This document shows, one piece after another, positions 30,304-39,912 of a DNA stretch of 64,000 nucleotides. The notes under the pieces were generated by a model. It ran no database searches. It was not told where the DNA came from and saw only the letters and a list, made by a program, of their open reading frames with translations. The stretch spans positions 94,976 through 158,975 of the forward strand of contig NZ_UETD01000007.1 of the NCBI RefSeq assembly GCF_900116855.1. Direction: 5' to 3'. Position 1 is the first letter of the stretch. Each line of letters opens with the position of its first letter. A program made the position numbers and the translations under genes. This DNA is from Ruminococcus flavefaciens. GTDB taxonomy: Bacteria; Bacillota; Clostridia; Oscillospirales; Ruminococcaceae.

Positions 30304-31581
30304 TTATCTTTCCAGTATCTGTGCTCTGTCGGGGCCGATACCAACCATGCTTACGTGGCAGCCTACCAGCTCCTCGAGACGGGCGATGTAGCTCTTGCAG
30401 TTTGCGGGGAGCTCATCGAAGCTTGTGCACTTTGAGATGTCCTCGCTGAATCCGGGGAACTCCTCATAGATAGGCTCGCAGCCCTCAAGCTCCTCCAGTG
30501 TGGGGGGAAACTCCTTGATAACGCTGCCGTCGGGCTTCTTGTAAGCCACGCACATCTTCAGAGTGTCGATGTTAGCGAGAGTATCCAGCTTGTTGATAGC
30601 AAGGCTGTCAAGGCCGTTTACTCTTACTGAGTGGCGGACGATAACTGCGTCGAACCAGCCGGTTCTTCTGGGTCTGCCTGTGGTGGTACCGAACTCGCCG
30701 CCTACGTTTCTGATCTGATCGCCTGTTGCGTCGTCAAGCTCTGTGGGGAAGGGTCCCTTGCCTACACGGGTGGTATAAGCCTTGGCAACGCCGATGATGT
30801 TTGTGATGACCTTGGGACCAACGCCTGTGCCTACGCACACGCCTGCTGACAGGGGGTGCGATGAGGTAACATAGGGGTATGTACCGAAGTCGATGTCAAG
30901 AAGGGTAGCCTGAGCTCCCTCGAACATTATAGTCTTGCCTGCCTTGTGAGCCTCGAATGTGAGAACGGAAACGTCGTCCATGTAGGGGAGGAGTCTCTTT
31001 CCGTACTCTGTGTACTCCTTTGTAACTGCGTCAAGGTCGAAAGCCTCGCCGCCGTAGACCTTGGTGATTATCTCGTTCTTGAGCTTACCTGTGGACTGTA
31101 TCTTCTCAGCCAGTACCTCGGGGTGAACAAGGTCGTACATACGGATACCGCAGCGCTCGTACTTATCCATGTATGTGGGACCGATACCTCTCTTTGTGGT
31201 ACCGATGTCCTTGCCGCCGCGGAAAGCCTCTGAGAGACCGTCCAGAGCGATATGCCATGGCATAACTATCTGAGCACGGGGGTCAACTTTAAGGTGACCC
31301 TGAGTCTTTATACCTCTTGCCTCGAGATTATCCAGCTCGCCGATGAAGTCCTTGGGGTCAAGAACTACTCCTGCGCCGATAAGATTGAGGGCGTTGGGGT
31401 AAAGGATACCCGAAGGTACAAGGTGGAGCTTATAGACCTCGCCGTTGTTTACTACAGTGTGACCGGCGTTGTTTCCGCCCTGTGAACGGACTACAACATC
31501 TGCACGGGAAGCAAGGATATCGATGATCTTGCCCTTTCCTTCATCTCCCCACTGAGTTCCGACTACAATATTTGCAGGCAT
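30304..31581 (-). CDS. purA: Adenylosuccinate synthetase
   Basis: A 425-residue enzyme joining IMP and aspartate with GTP, the first step to AMP. Seen: GTQWGDEGKGK (residues about 7-17), GNNAGHTVV, GTTKRGIGPTY and the C-terminal TTGRPRRTGWFD. I start at the ATG at 31581 (MPANIVVG), which has AGAGGAAAAC upstream; the longer frame begins inside that site. It stands alone with its own promoter and hairpin. Confidence 0.97.
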   Translation of the reverse strand: MPANIVVGTQWGDEGKGKIIDILASRADVVVRSQGGNNAGHTVVNNGEVYKLHLVPSGILYPNALNLIGAGVVLDPKDFIGELDNLEARGIKTQGHLKVDPRAQIVMPWHIALDGLSEAFRGGKDIGTTKRGIGPTYMDKYERCGIRMYDLVHPEVLAEKIQSTGKLKNEIITKVYGGEAFDLDAVTKEYTEYGKRLLPYMDDVSVLTFEAHKAGKTIMFEGAQATLLDIDFGTYPYVTSSHPLSAGVCVGTGVGPKVITNIIGVAKAYTTRVGKGPFPTELDDATGDQIRNVGGEFGTTTGRPRRTGWFDAVIVRHSVRVNGLDSLAINKLDTLANIDTLKMCVAYKKPDGSVIKEFPPTLEELEGCEPIYEEFPGFSEDISKCTSFDELPANCKSYIARLEELVGCHVSMVGIGPDRAQILER

Positions 31582-31655
31582 TTGTTTTCCTCTTTTCATA
31601 AATAATATTTGTGCAGGCAGCGCCTTTTACTGCCAAAAATGCACACTTACAATTT

Positions 31656-31684
31656 ATTATATCATAAATGAAGCAGTAATGCAA
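31656..31684 (-). promoter_or_regulatory. Promoter of purA
   Basis: On the minus strand TTGCAT (31684-31679), a 17-base spacer and TATAAT (31661-31656). The start would be near 31649, leaving a leader of about 68 bases. No PurR-type box was recognised. Confidence 0.8.
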
Positions 31685-31693
31685 GAGTACATT

Positions 31694-31919
31694 AATCAAA
31701 ATTTAGCTTTGCTGAATTTTGATTTGAGTTTAGAGTTGAGAGTTTAGAGTTGAAAGTTGTGGAGTCGCCTGCGGCGACAATATTTAAATATTGTGAGCGA
31801 AGCGAACACATTAACTCTCAACTCTCAACTTTCAACTATCAACTTATCGAATACGCGCTAAATTCCGATTTATACTAATAAATATAATGCCCCGAAGTGC
31901 TTTGAAATGCTTCGGGGCA
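31694..31919. repeat. Composite hairpin-foldback repeat, copy D
   Basis: Left end AATCAAAATT...AATTTTGATT (31694-31724) forms its own hairpin. The interior is a foldback of TTAGAGTTGAGAG-type units (about 31728-31760) against CTCTCAACTCTCAACTTTC (about 31815-31840), enclosing CGCCTGCGGCG and the palindrome ATATTTAAATAT. The right end is TAAATTCCGATTTA (31859-31872). The family hairpin TGCCCCGAAG / CTTCGGGGCA (31888-31919) faces the 3' end of the minus-strand metallo-beta-lactamase gene. The interior sequence differs completely from copies A-C although the ends agree. The gap 31582-31992 holds no gene. Confidence 0.75.
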
Positions 31920-31992
31920 AAACTTCTGTATAGGGAGCTGCCATAAAGCGTCCCGTTTGTTTCATGTCGGGCTGTAACTCTCAACTCTCAGC

Positions 31993-32850
31993 TTACGCTG
32001 CTCCGCCCTTTTCCGTGGTGAACTCTATGGAGGCACCGTTGCTGACGGCAGTGATATTGCCGTTGAAGCATGTGGAGTAGGTGGGTATCTTCATATCCGA
32101 CAGCATATCCTGCACCTTGCCCGAGAAAGTGCTTGAATCGGTGCAGACCACCGCGCACTTGGGAGAGGTTGCCTTGAGAAAATCCCCGAGATTGTCCAGC
32201 TTCCTGCCGTGATAGGGCATCTTCAGCAGAGTGCATTTGCCGATGTCCATTATCTCGTCAAGGCGCTCCTCCATGGCGTCGCCTGTAAAGAGGAGAGTGT
32301 TTTTGTGGTGGACTGCCTTGGTGACAAGGGAGAAGTCGTTCTCGTCGCTGTCATTGTCGCCGTATGAGGACTTTTTCGGAGCGTACACAGTGTAGTCCAC
32401 ATCGTCAAGAGTGAATGACATATCCGATGTGAGCCGTGTGCGCGGAACCCCGTTTTCTTCCAGCACCTTGCAGAATTTAGCATATTCGTCAGCAGCTCCG
32501 TCATAGTCGGGGGTGAGTACGTTCTTTACCTCATAGTTGTTGAGCACCTTTGCGGCACCGCCGACGTGGTCCTTGTCGAAGTGGGTGATGATGAGGTAAT
32601 CTATGGATGTTCTGCCGCTTTCATCAAGTATGGCAGCGATCTTCTTTCCGTCGCCTTTTTCTCCGCAGTCGATGACAACTGTTCCTGTCTCGGACTGCAG
32701 CACCATTGCGTCCGCCTTTCCTACATCGATGAAGTCTACCTTGAATTCCTTTGCATCGGCAGGCGGCTTTTCATTGCTGCATGAGAACAGTGAAGCGGCT
32801 GCTATAACAGGGGCAGCCACAAGTGCTGCAAGTTTTCTTAAATCGGGCAT
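31993..32850 (-). CDS. Metallo-beta-lactamase-fold lipoprotein (ComEC C-terminal-like)
   Basis: A 285-residue exported protein with a lipobox-like signal (AAVIAASLFSC, Cys near residue 23) and an MBL domain resembling the nuclease-like C-terminus of ComEC. Metal motifs: THFDKDHVGG (about 109-118), LFTGDAMEE and PYHGRK. It begins with VDFIDVGKADAMVLQSETG, typical of this group. The ComEC-type channel domain is absent. Probably a surface phosphodiesterase or nuclease; the substrate is not known. AAAGGAGCGATATCT precedes the ATG. Confidence 0.85.
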   Translation of the reverse strand: MPDLRKLAALVAAPVIAAASLFSCSNEKPPADAKEFKVDFIDVGKADAMVLQSETGTVVIDCGEKGDGKKIAAILDESGRTSIDYLIITHFDKDHVGGAAKVLNNYEVKNVLTPDYDGAADEYAKFCKVLEENGVPRTRLTSDMSFTLDDVDYTVYAPKKSSYGDNDSDENDFSLVTKAVHHKNTLLFTGDAMEERLDEIMDIGKCTLLKMPYHGRKLDNLGDFLKATSPKCAVVCTDSSTFSGKVQDMLSDMKIPTYSTCFNGNITAVSNGASIEFTTEKGGAA

Positions 32851-32926
32851 AGATATCGCTCCTTTCGGGGAAATGCGAAATACACTTTCACATACTACAT
32901 GATACGCCCGAAAGCTTAAAATAATC

Positions 32927-33517
32927 TTAATCCTGCTTTGCTTTTACGGAGATGATATACATGACATCTTCATCGGGGTTCTTGGGGCTCCAATCGCGGA
33001 GCCATGCGCCGTCGGCTATCTCCTTGTAGGCTTTGTCGGAACGGGCAGTGCCGAGAAGCTTCGCGGACTCCTTTTCGGTCTCTTCACTTGAGTTTTCCAG
33101 CAGGATAAAATGCTCCTCACTGTACCAGCTGTGCTCGGCGGCGTCCTTCTTCACGGGATAGTAATGAATGGTGCAGCAGATATCCTCGCTGTCCTTGCCA
33201 AGGAAGTGCAGATATATGGTGTAATAGGGTCCTCTGCCGTCTTTGGCGATCTCCTCCGTGAACACAGCGTCAACAGGGGCGGCACCCTTGAATGGGGCGT
33301 AGTATTCGCTCTCGCCGCTGTCCGCATTGTCCTTTATGTTGGCAAAGGCACCGTTTACAGCCTTCTCCGCCAGTTCAAGAGTAGCTTTTCTTTCGGCTTC
33401 GGACTGCTTCAGACGATGCATGGTCCAACGGTCCGACAGGAAGCCTGTGAGTATAAGCAGGCAAATGCCTGCGGCTATGGAAACAAGAATTATTGCTGCT
33501 CTTTTCAGTAAATTCAT
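32927..33517 (-). CDS. Uncharacterised membrane-anchored protein
   Basis: A 196-residue protein I do not recognise. It has one N-terminal membrane segment (IILVSIAAGICLLILTGFL, about 9-27) and an extracytoplasmic mixed alpha/beta domain with no cysteine pair or catalytic motif. One segment reads FTEEIAKDGRGPYYTIYLHFLG. AGGAGGACTTTT precedes the ATG. It may be co-transcribed with the MBL gene 76 bases downstream. Function unknown. Confidence 0.75.
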   Translation of the reverse strand: MNLLKRAAIILVSIAAGICLLILTGFLSDRWTMHRLKQSEAERKATLELAEKAVNGAFANIKDNADSGESEYYAPFKGAAPVDAVFTEEIAKDGRGPYYTIYLHFLGKDSEDICCTIHYYPVKKDAAEHSWYSEEHFILLENSSEETEKESAKLLGTARSDKAYKEIADGAWLRDWSPKNPDEDVMYIISVKAKQD

Positions 33518-33624
33518 TGTAAAAGTCCTCCTATTGCGGCTATCTGAATATAATACACGGCAGAGGAGGAAAAGGTTTCACTTTTTTTCAAAAAATATTA
33601 ATTGTTAACCTCAGTGCTGCGCAC

Positions 33625-33653
33625 TTGAAAAGTTCCTGAAAATATGGTATAAT
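33625..33653 (+). promoter_or_regulatory. Promoter of the miaB-mutSL operon
   Basis: TTGAAA (33625-33630), a 17-base spacer and TATAAT (33648-33653). The start would be near 33660, about 35 bases before the predicted miaB start. Confidence 0.8.
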
Positions 33654-33694
33654 AATTCATTAAAGGATTTTCACGGAAGGAGATGGTCTGCGAA

Positions 33695-35065
33695 TTGAAG
33701 GACAATACCGCGGCTATCAGCGAAATAAAGAGGATCATCGGCGAAAAATCGCCGAAAGCATACATCAGGAGCTTCGGCTGTCAGCTGAATGTCTCCGACG
33801 GAGAAAAGATAAAGGGACTGCTCAGGCAGATGGGCTACTCCTTTACCGAGGACGAGCACGAGGCTGACCTGATAATGCTCAACACCTGCGCCGTCCGCGA
33901 GAGTGCCGAGGACAGAGTTTTCGGCATCGTGGGCAGCATGAAGAAGCTGAAGGAGCTGAAGCCCTCGCTCATTATCGGCATTGCAGGCTGCATGACCGCT
34001 CAGAGCCACATCGCGGAAAAGATAAAGAAGTCCTATCCGCAGGTGGATATCGTTCTGGGCACCTCTGCCATAAGCGCCCTGCCGAGGCTGCTGCTGGAGG
34101 CTCTGAACGGAGCCAAGTTCTCGGCGGATATAAGCGAGTACGATGACTTCTCCGAGGTGGTGGAGCAGGTCCGCGACAGCAGCTTCAAGGCTTCGGTGCC
34201 AATAATGTTCGGCTGCAACAACTTCTGCACCTACTGCATAGTGCCCCATGTCCGCGGACGGGAGCGCAGCCGCCGTCTCGAGGATATAGTGACTGAGGTC
34301 TGTCAGCTGGTCAAGAGCGGATACAAGGAGATAATGCTCCTCGGACAGAACGTCAATTCCTACGGCAGGGACCTTGAGGACGATGTGGACTTCCCCAAGC
34401 TCCTGCGCCGTCTCAACGATATCGAGGGGGATTTCTGGATACGCTTTATGTCCTCACACCCCAAGGACGCTTCAAAGGAGCTCATTGACGCCATTTTCGA
34501 CTGCGAAAAGGTGGCAAAGCACCTGCACCTGCCTGTCCAGAGCGGCAGCAGCGAGGTGCTCAGGCGCATGAACCGCCGCTATACCGTGGAAAAGTACATG
34601 GAGATAGTGGACATGATCCGCAGCCGAGACCCTGATTTTTCACTTACCACCGATCTTATCGTGGGATTTCCCGATGAGTCCGATGAGGACTTCCAAGGCA
34701 CCCTCGATATAGTAAGGCGTGTGAAGTACGATAATATCTACTCCTTCATCTACTCAAAGCGCTCGGGCACTCCCGCAGCCGCTATGGCTGACGGAACCTC
34801 CGAGGAGGAAAAGGGCAGGCGCATGAGAAAGCTGCTGGAGGTTCAGAGAGAGGTGTCCACAGAGCATTATAAGCGCTTTGTGGGAAGGACCATGAGAGTC
34901 CTTGCGGACGATACAGCCAAGAAAAAGAAAGGCTGGCTCACAGGCAAGAGCAGTGAGTTCATCATTGTTGAATTTGAGGGGGACAGCTCCCTCATTGGAC
35001 AGTTCGTGGACGTGGAGATAACAGGCTCTATGAACTGGGCTGTCACAGGAAAAATAAAGGGATAA
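33695..35065 (+). CDS. miaB: tRNA-2-methylthio-N6-isopentenyladenosine synthase
   Basis: A 456-residue radical-SAM methylthiotransferase modifying A37 of tRNAs. Order: N-terminal MTTase domain with three cluster cysteines (FGCQLN, NTCAVRE, GCMT), radical-SAM domain with FGCNNFCTYCIVP, and a C-terminal TRAM domain (about 385-452). Start is uncertain: AAGGAG (33677-33682) touches the in-frame ATG at 33683, so I prefer the TTG at 33695, twelve bases downstream of it. Head of an operon that, as in Bacillus, goes on to a RicA-like gene and mutSL. Confidence 0.95.
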   Translation: MKDNTAAISEIKRIIGEKSPKAYIRSFGCQLNVSDGEKIKGLLRQMGYSFTEDEHEADLIMLNTCAVRESAEDRVFGIVGSMKKLKELKPSLIIGIAGCMTAQSHIAEKIKKSYPQVDIVLGTSAISALPRLLLEALNGAKFSADISEYDDFSEVVEQVRDSSFKASVPIMFGCNNFCTYCIVPHVRGRERSRRLEDIVTEVCQLVKSGYKEIMLLGQNVNSYGRDLEDDVDFPKLLRRLNDIEGDFWIRFMSSHPKDASKELIDAIFDCEKVAKHLHLPVQSGSSEVLRRMNRRYTVEKYMEIVDMIRSRDPDFSLTTDLIVGFPDESDEDFQGTLDIVRRVKYDNIYSFIYSKRSGTPAAAMADGTSEEEKGRRMRKLLEVQREVSTEHYKRFVGRTMRVLADDTAKKKKGWLTGKSSEFIIVEFEGDSSLIGQFVDVEITGSMNWAVTGKIKG

Positions 35066-35080
35066 ACAGGAGGTTTCATT

Positions 35081-35848
35081 ATGAAAAGAGTGATCGCATT
35101 ATCATGTCTTGCAGCAGTACTGCTTGCAGGCTGCGGAAAGAACGAGTCGGGGGGCTCGTCCGGAAAGAAGACTGAGACTGCCACTGCCGCCGAGACTACG
35201 GCAGCAGAGGCGACTGCCGAGGCGACCACAGCAGAGGTGACGACCGAGGCGGAGACAACTACAGAGCCGGAGAACAGCACGTCCGCAGGGGACAGAGAGA
35301 CTATGTACCCCGAGACTTACAAGAATATGATACAGGATAAATATGATATGCTCGCAGATTATCAGACCGGCGAGATCAGAGTTTCATATGCTCTCTATGA
35401 TATGGACGCAGACGGCGTTCCCGAGCTTGTGCTGAGCTATGACGAAGAATACATGGGAGAAAAGATCGAAGGCAATCTGGGAATGTATACCTGCGATGAG
35501 AACGGTGAGGCACAGGAGGTAGGCTATTTCGGTCCCGATCCCGCTGCATGGGGCTGTACGAGCGACGCAGGCGATCTTGCGCTTATATACGAAATGGACG
35601 ATTATATCGGTATCCATCATTTCGTCCTGTCCGACGGCAGCGTCGGCATTGATGACTCTGTTGAATTCGACCGCGATGAGAATACGGTCACCAAGGACGT
35701 TATGGCAGAGGGCGGCTGCAAATACCTTCCCTATGTCAGCATAGTCGGAAAGGGTGACGATATAAAGTCTTCATACATTGATCCCAATACCGGCAAGACT
35801 GAGGAAAAAGACGGTTTCGGCTTTGAATTTTTTGGCTGGGAAGCCTGA
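35081..35848 (+). CDS. Lipoprotein with Thr/Glu/Ala-rich spacer (paralog 1)
   Basis: A 255-residue lipoprotein of unknown function. The lipobox is LLAGC (Cys19). A low-complexity Thr/Ala/Glu spacer follows (about 28-70), then a domain with the Asp-rich turn YDMDADGVPELVLSY, a pattern seen in calcium-binding or beta-propeller-like surface proteins. AGGAGGTTTC precedes the ATG. It lies 15 bases after miaB and has a neighbouring paralog. The Bacillus operon has nothing here, so the pair is an insertion specific to this lineage. Confidence 0.8.
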   Translation: MKRVIALSCLAAVLLAGCGKNESGGSSGKKTETATAAETTAAEATAEATTAEVTTEAETTTEPENSTSAGDRETMYPETYKNMIQDKYDMLADYQTGEIRVSYALYDMDADGVPELVLSYDEEYMGEKIEGNLGMYTCDENGEAQEVGYFGPDPAAWGCTSDAGDLALIYEMDDYIGIHHFVLSDGSVGIDDSVEFDRDENTVTKDVMAEGGCKYLPYVSIVGKGDDIKSSYIDPNTGKTEEKDGFGFEFFGWEA

Positions 35849-35907
35849 CCGCTGCCCGTCGGTGCCCTTTGTCTTACGAATAAAACGAAAACTTTCAGGA
35901 GAATAAT

Positions 35908-36681
35908 ATGAAAAAGATACTTGCTATGTTATGCCTGACAGCAGTTGTGCTGGCAGGCTGCGGAAAACCCGAGGCTGACAGCTCATCGGCAAAGGAGCCC
36001 GGGACTGCAGCAGCTGCGGAGACCACTGCTGCCGCTGAAACTACAGAAACCGCAGAGACAACTGCCGAGGCGACCACAGCAGAGGTGACAACGGCAGCCG
36101 AGACAACTACAGAGCCCGGCGGAAATGTTTTCGCAGGGGGACTGATGGATATGTACCCTGCTATTTATGAGGGCTTCATAAAGTCCGAGTTTGACAGGGT
36201 AGCGTCTGAAAATGACGGCCTCGCAAGCATAGAATTTGCTTTCCGTGATCTTGATGTTGACGGAATACCCGAGCTTATATTCAAGCGCGGCACCTGCGAG
36301 GCGGACTATCAGGTAAATGTTTTCACTCTTGACAGCGAGGGCAATATAAAGGACTGCGGACTTATCGGCGGCGGTCATACCGCCTTCGGATATGACGAGA
36401 ATACAGGAAGGCTCGTTATGATCTGGGGACACATGGGTGCGGCTGATATAGAGTACCTTGAATGGGACAACGGCACCGTGAAGTCGGTGGATAACTATGA
36501 GTTCACACTGGACGAGAATACCCCCTCCTATGACACTGTTCTGGAGGAAAAGGGTATAAAGTACATGGATCATGTGTCCGCTTACCAGTCGGATTACGAA
36601 ACAGGCGTGACTTCATGGTTCTGCCATTCTGACGGTACCATTGATGAAAAAGAGGGACTCTATCTCGACTATATGGGCTGA
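35908..36681 (+). CDS. Lipoprotein with Thr/Glu/Ala-rich spacer (paralog 2)
   Basis: A 257-residue paralog of the preceding gene: lipobox VLAGC (Cys19), a Thr/Ala/Glu spacer with repeated TTAEATTAEVTT units, and the same fold with FRDLDVDGIPELIFKRG. Sequence identity is high in the signal and spacer and low beyond, apart from the Asp-rich turn and the final KEG-type end. TTCAGGAGAATAAT precedes the ATG. Function unknown; both may display the domain on the outer face of the membrane. Confidence 0.8.
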   Translation: MKKILAMLCLTAVVLAGCGKPEADSSSAKEPGTAAAAETTAAAETTETAETTAEATTAEVTTAAETTTEPGGNVFAGGLMDMYPAIYEGFIKSEFDRVASENDGLASIEFAFRDLDVDGIPELIFKRGTCEADYQVNVFTLDSEGNIKDCGLIGGGHTAFGYDENTGRLVMIWGHMGAADIEYLEWDNGTVKSVDNYEFTLDENTPSYDTVLEEKGIKYMDHVSAYQSDYETGVTSWFCHSDGTIDEKEGLYLDYMG

Positions 36682-36749
36682 TAGCGCTGTACAAATGCAA
36701 AACGGCAGGCAACTGCCTGATATAATCAATTTTAAGGAGAAAAAAAGAA

Positions 36750-37157
36750 ATGGATATTATGGAAATGACAAGAGAGCTGGGAAAGGCTCTCCAGCAGGAT
36801 GACAGATACACAGCTTATATGCTGGCAAAGCAGGCTAACGACAATGATGCAGAGCTTCAGGAGGACATCGCTCACTTTGAGGACCTCCGCATAAATCTTG
36901 GTACTGCCATGAGCTCAGAGGAGCCCGACTCCGACGAGATAAAGGCTCTTGATTCAGAGCTGAAGGCTGTCTACAAGAAGGTAATGAGCAACCCCAGAAT
37001 GATGGTGTTCTCAGGCGCTCAGCAGGCTCTTGAGAAGCTGGTCACAAATATGCAGCAGATAATCCAGCTCTGCGCAAACGGTGAGGACCCCGATACCTGC
37101 CAGATACCAGAGGCAGGCTGCTCGGGAAGCTGCGCTTCATGTGCAGGCTGCCACTGA
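36750..37157 (+). CDS. YlbF/YmcA (RicA/RicF-like) family protein
   Basis: A 135-residue helical protein of the YlbF/YmcA family. In Bacillus the RicA-RicF-RicT complex controls RNase Y and carries iron-sulfur clusters. Helical heptads cover residues 5-110. The C-terminus is Cys-rich (CQIPEAGCSGSCASCAGCH, five cysteines and a terminal His), suited to metal or cluster binding. Position between miaB and mutS is that of B. subtilis ymcA (ricA), supporting the assignment. An extended -10 (TGATATAAT, 36718-36726) overlaps the end of a CAGGCAACTGCCTG dyad upstream; I found no -35. Confidence 0.85.
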   Translation: MDIMEMTRELGKALQQDDRYTAYMLAKQANDNDAELQEDIAHFEDLRINLGTAMSSEEPDSDEIKALDSELKAVYKKVMSNPRMMVFSGAQQALEKLVTNMQQIIQLCANGEDPDTCQIPEAGCSGSCASCAGCH

Positions 37158-37254
37158 TAAAAAAGCCGCGGGCAGGTCTGCGGAGGCGAATTAAATACCG
37201 CCGCAGCTGCCCCGAAATAATAATTCTATAAACCTGTGTAAAGGAGCAAAACCA

Positions 37255-39873
37255 ATGGAAATCGACAGAAGTAAAATATCCCCCATGATGCAGCAGTACT
37301 TCGAGGTCAAGGACAAGTATCAGGACTGCGTGCTGTTCTTCCGTCTCGGCGACTTCTACGAGATGTTCTTTGACGACGCTGTTGTGGTGTCAAAGGCTCT
37401 GGAGCTTACCCTGACGGGCAGGGACTGCGGTCTGGAGGAGAGGGCTCCAATGTGCGGAGTCCCCTATCATGCGGCGGATATGTACATAAAGAGGCTCATC
37501 GACATGGGCTTCAAGGTGGCTGTCTGCGAGCAGCTCACCGACCCTGCCGAGACCAAGGGTATTGTAGTCCGCGACGTTATCCGCGTAGTTACTCCCGGTA
37601 CCCTTACCGAGAGCAGTATGCTTGATGACGGCAGCAACAACTACATTTGCAGCATATACTACGATGAGGAGGAAAAGACCTGCGGCGTGGCTTCTGCGGA
37701 CCTTTCCACAGGTGAAGCGGCACTGAGCTTCTTCGAGGGCAAGGACCTTGAGGCAGGCGTCATCAACGAGCTCTCCCGCTGTCAGCCTGCGGAGATAATC
37801 TTTCCACAGAACTTCCTGTCGCTGAAAAGTGCTGCGGAGTTCGTGAAGGTAAGGCTCAGCTGCGCTGTTACTCTCCGCGATACCATATGCTTCACTCCTT
37901 CCGCAAGAAGGGACATGACCGCAGCCGTATTCGGCGTAAAGTCCGTGACAGAGCTGGGGATAAGCGAGGACGGAGCGGACTGTGCGGCGGTATGCGGACT
38001 TTTCGACTATATCAATGATACACAGAAGTCCTCGGTATCGAGATTTACGGAGCTGAAGCTCCTCAGCGGCGACGCTTTCATGGGGCTTGACCTCAATGCA
38101 AGGCGCAATCTGGAGCTCACCGAGACCCTGCGAAGCAAGGAGAAAAAGGGCTCGCTGCTGTGGGTGCTGGACTCCACAAAGACCTCAATGGGCAGGAGAC
38201 TGCTGAAAAACTGGATAGAGCAGCCCCTTAAAAGCCCTGCAAGGATAATCGAGAGACTTGACGCGGTGGAGTCCCTCTACCGCAAGAGCGTGGTGCTGGC
38301 AGACCTTACTGACCTGCTGGACAGAGTGTACGACCTTGAGCGCCTTATGACCAAGGTCATGTACAAGAGCGCAAACCCACGCGACCTGAAGTCACTTTCC
38401 GCTACAGCACAGCAGCTTCCGCTGATAAAGCAGGAGCTGGAAAAGCTCAGCGACTCAAAGCTGCTGGCAAAGTACAACAGTGAGATCTCCACCCTTGACG
38501 AGCTTGTTAATCTTGTGGAAAATGCCATCATGGACGAGCCGCCTATCTCCGTAAAGGACGGCGGTGTCATCAAGGAGGGCTTCAACAAGGAGCTTGACGA
38601 GCTCCGCCACATAATGAACAACGGCAGGAGCATCATCGACGAGATAGAGCAGCGCGAGAAGGAAGCCACAGGCATAAAGAATCTGAAAATAGGCTTCAAC
38701 CGCGTGTTCGGCTACTATCTGGAGGTGACACGTTCCTACTATGACCTTATCCCCGAGGGCTGGATACGCAAGCAGACCCTCGCCAACGCCGAGCGCTTCA
38801 TCACCGAGGAGCTGAAAAACGCGGAAAACGCCATTCTTGGTGCCAAGGACAAGGCTCTCTCGCTGGAGGCGGATATTTTTGCGGAGGTACGGGACTTCCT
38901 CGCCACCAAGCTGGAAGCTGTCCAGCGCACAGCCTCGGCAGTTGCCTCGGTGGACGTTCTCTGTTCCTTTGCAGACGTCGCCCTGCGTAATCAGTACGTC
39001 AAGCCCGATATCGCCATTGACGGCGCTATCGACATAAAGGCAGGCAGACACCCCGTCGTGGAGCTCATGCTCACCGATGAGATGTTTGTGCCAAACGACC
39101 TTTACATAGACAACAAGGCTGACCGTATGTCCATCATCACGGGACCCAATATGTCGGGTAAATCCACATATATGCGTCAGGCAGCTCTCATTGTCCTCAT
39201 GGCGCAGATAGGCAGCTTCGTGCCTGCGGATTCTGCCAAGATATCCGTGGTGGACAAGATATTCACCCGTGTGGGGGCCTCGGACGACCTTACCGCAGGT
39301 CAGTCCACATTCATGGTGGAGATGAGCGAAGTCTCGGATATACTGAAAAACGCCACCAAGGACAGTCTTGTTATCCTTGACGAGGTGGGCAGAGGAACCT
39401 CCACCTTTGACGGCGTAAGCATTGCCCGTGCAGTTGCGGAGTACATCTGCAACTCCAAGAAACTGGGCTGCAAGACACTTTTCGCCACCCACTACCACGA
39501 GCTCATAGGTCTGGAGAACGAGCTGGAGGGCGTGAAGAACTACAGCATCGCCGTAAACAAGCACGGCGGCACAATACGCTTCCTGAGAAAGATAGTCCGC
39601 GGCGGAGTTGACGAGAGCTACGGCGTTGACGTTGCAAAGCTGGCAGGACTGCCCTCAAAGGTAGTCGCAAGGGCAAAGGAGCTCCTTGAGGAGATGGAAA
39701 AGGCTCACGAGAGCGAGCGCCCTGCGGCGGTCCGCGAGGAGTCGGGACAGATAAGCTTCGGCAGTCTGGGCAGGGAAGCGGCTCTGGAAATGCTGGAAAA
39801 GACCAATATCGACGAGCTCACCGACGGCGAGTGCCGCGAGCTCCTCAGAGATATGCTGAAGGCTATACAGTAG
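37255..39873 (+). CDS. mutS: DNA mismatch repair protein MutS
   Basis: An 872-residue mismatch-recognition ATPase. Seen: the mismatch-binding FYE in FRLGDFYEMFF (about 29-39), Walker A GPNMSGKSTYMRQ (about 624-636), Walker B LVILDEVGRGTSTFDG, and ATHYHEL. A short C-terminal extension ends in LTDGECRELLRDMLKAIQ. Full length. A dinucleotide-free, ordinary ribosome site (AAAGGAGCAAAACC) precedes the ATG. mutL follows after two small genes. Confidence 0.97.
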   Translation: MEIDRSKISPMMQQYFEVKDKYQDCVLFFRLGDFYEMFFDDAVVVSKALELTLTGRDCGLEERAPMCGVPYHAADMYIKRLIDMGFKVAVCEQLTDPAETKGIVVRDVIRVVTPGTLTESSMLDDGSNNYICSIYYDEEEKTCGVASADLSTGEAALSFFEGKDLEAGVINELSRCQPAEIIFPQNFLSLKSAAEFVKVRLSCAVTLRDTICFTPSARRDMTAAVFGVKSVTELGISEDGADCAAVCGLFDYINDTQKSSVSRFTELKLLSGDAFMGLDLNARRNLELTETLRSKEKKGSLLWVLDSTKTSMGRRLLKNWIEQPLKSPARIIERLDAVESLYRKSVVLADLTDLLDRVYDLERLMTKVMYKSANPRDLKSLSATAQQLPLIKQELEKLSDSKLLAKYNSEISTLDELVNLVENAIMDEPPISVKDGGVIKEGFNKELDELRHIMNNGRSIIDEIEQREKEATGIKNLKIGFNRVFGYYLEVTRSYYDLIPEGWIRKQTLANAERFITEELKNAENAILGAKDKALSLEADIFAEVRDFLATKLEAVQRTASAVASVDVLCSFADVALRNQYVKPDIAIDGAIDIKAGRHPVVELMLTDEMFVPNDLYIDNKADRMSIITGPNMSGKSTYMRQAALIVLMAQIGSFVPADSAKISVVDKIFTRVGASDDLTAGQSTFMVEMSEVSDILKNATKDSLVILDEVGRGTSTFDGVSIARAVAEYICNSKKLGCKTLFATHYHELIGLENELEGVKNYSIAVNKHGGTIRFLRKIVRGGVDESYGVDVAKLAGLPSKVVARAKELLEEMEKAHESERPAAVREESGQISFGSLGREAALEMLEKTNIDELTDGECRELLRDMLKAIQ

Positions 39874-39912
39874 GGGACGGATACTATCCGCCCGTAAGAA
39901 AGAGGGAACGGC

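Noticed and set aside
38455..39564. 369-codon minus-strand frame inside mutS
   Set aside because: Antisense to conserved MutS motifs, with His/Val-rich sequence typical of reverse-frame shadows.
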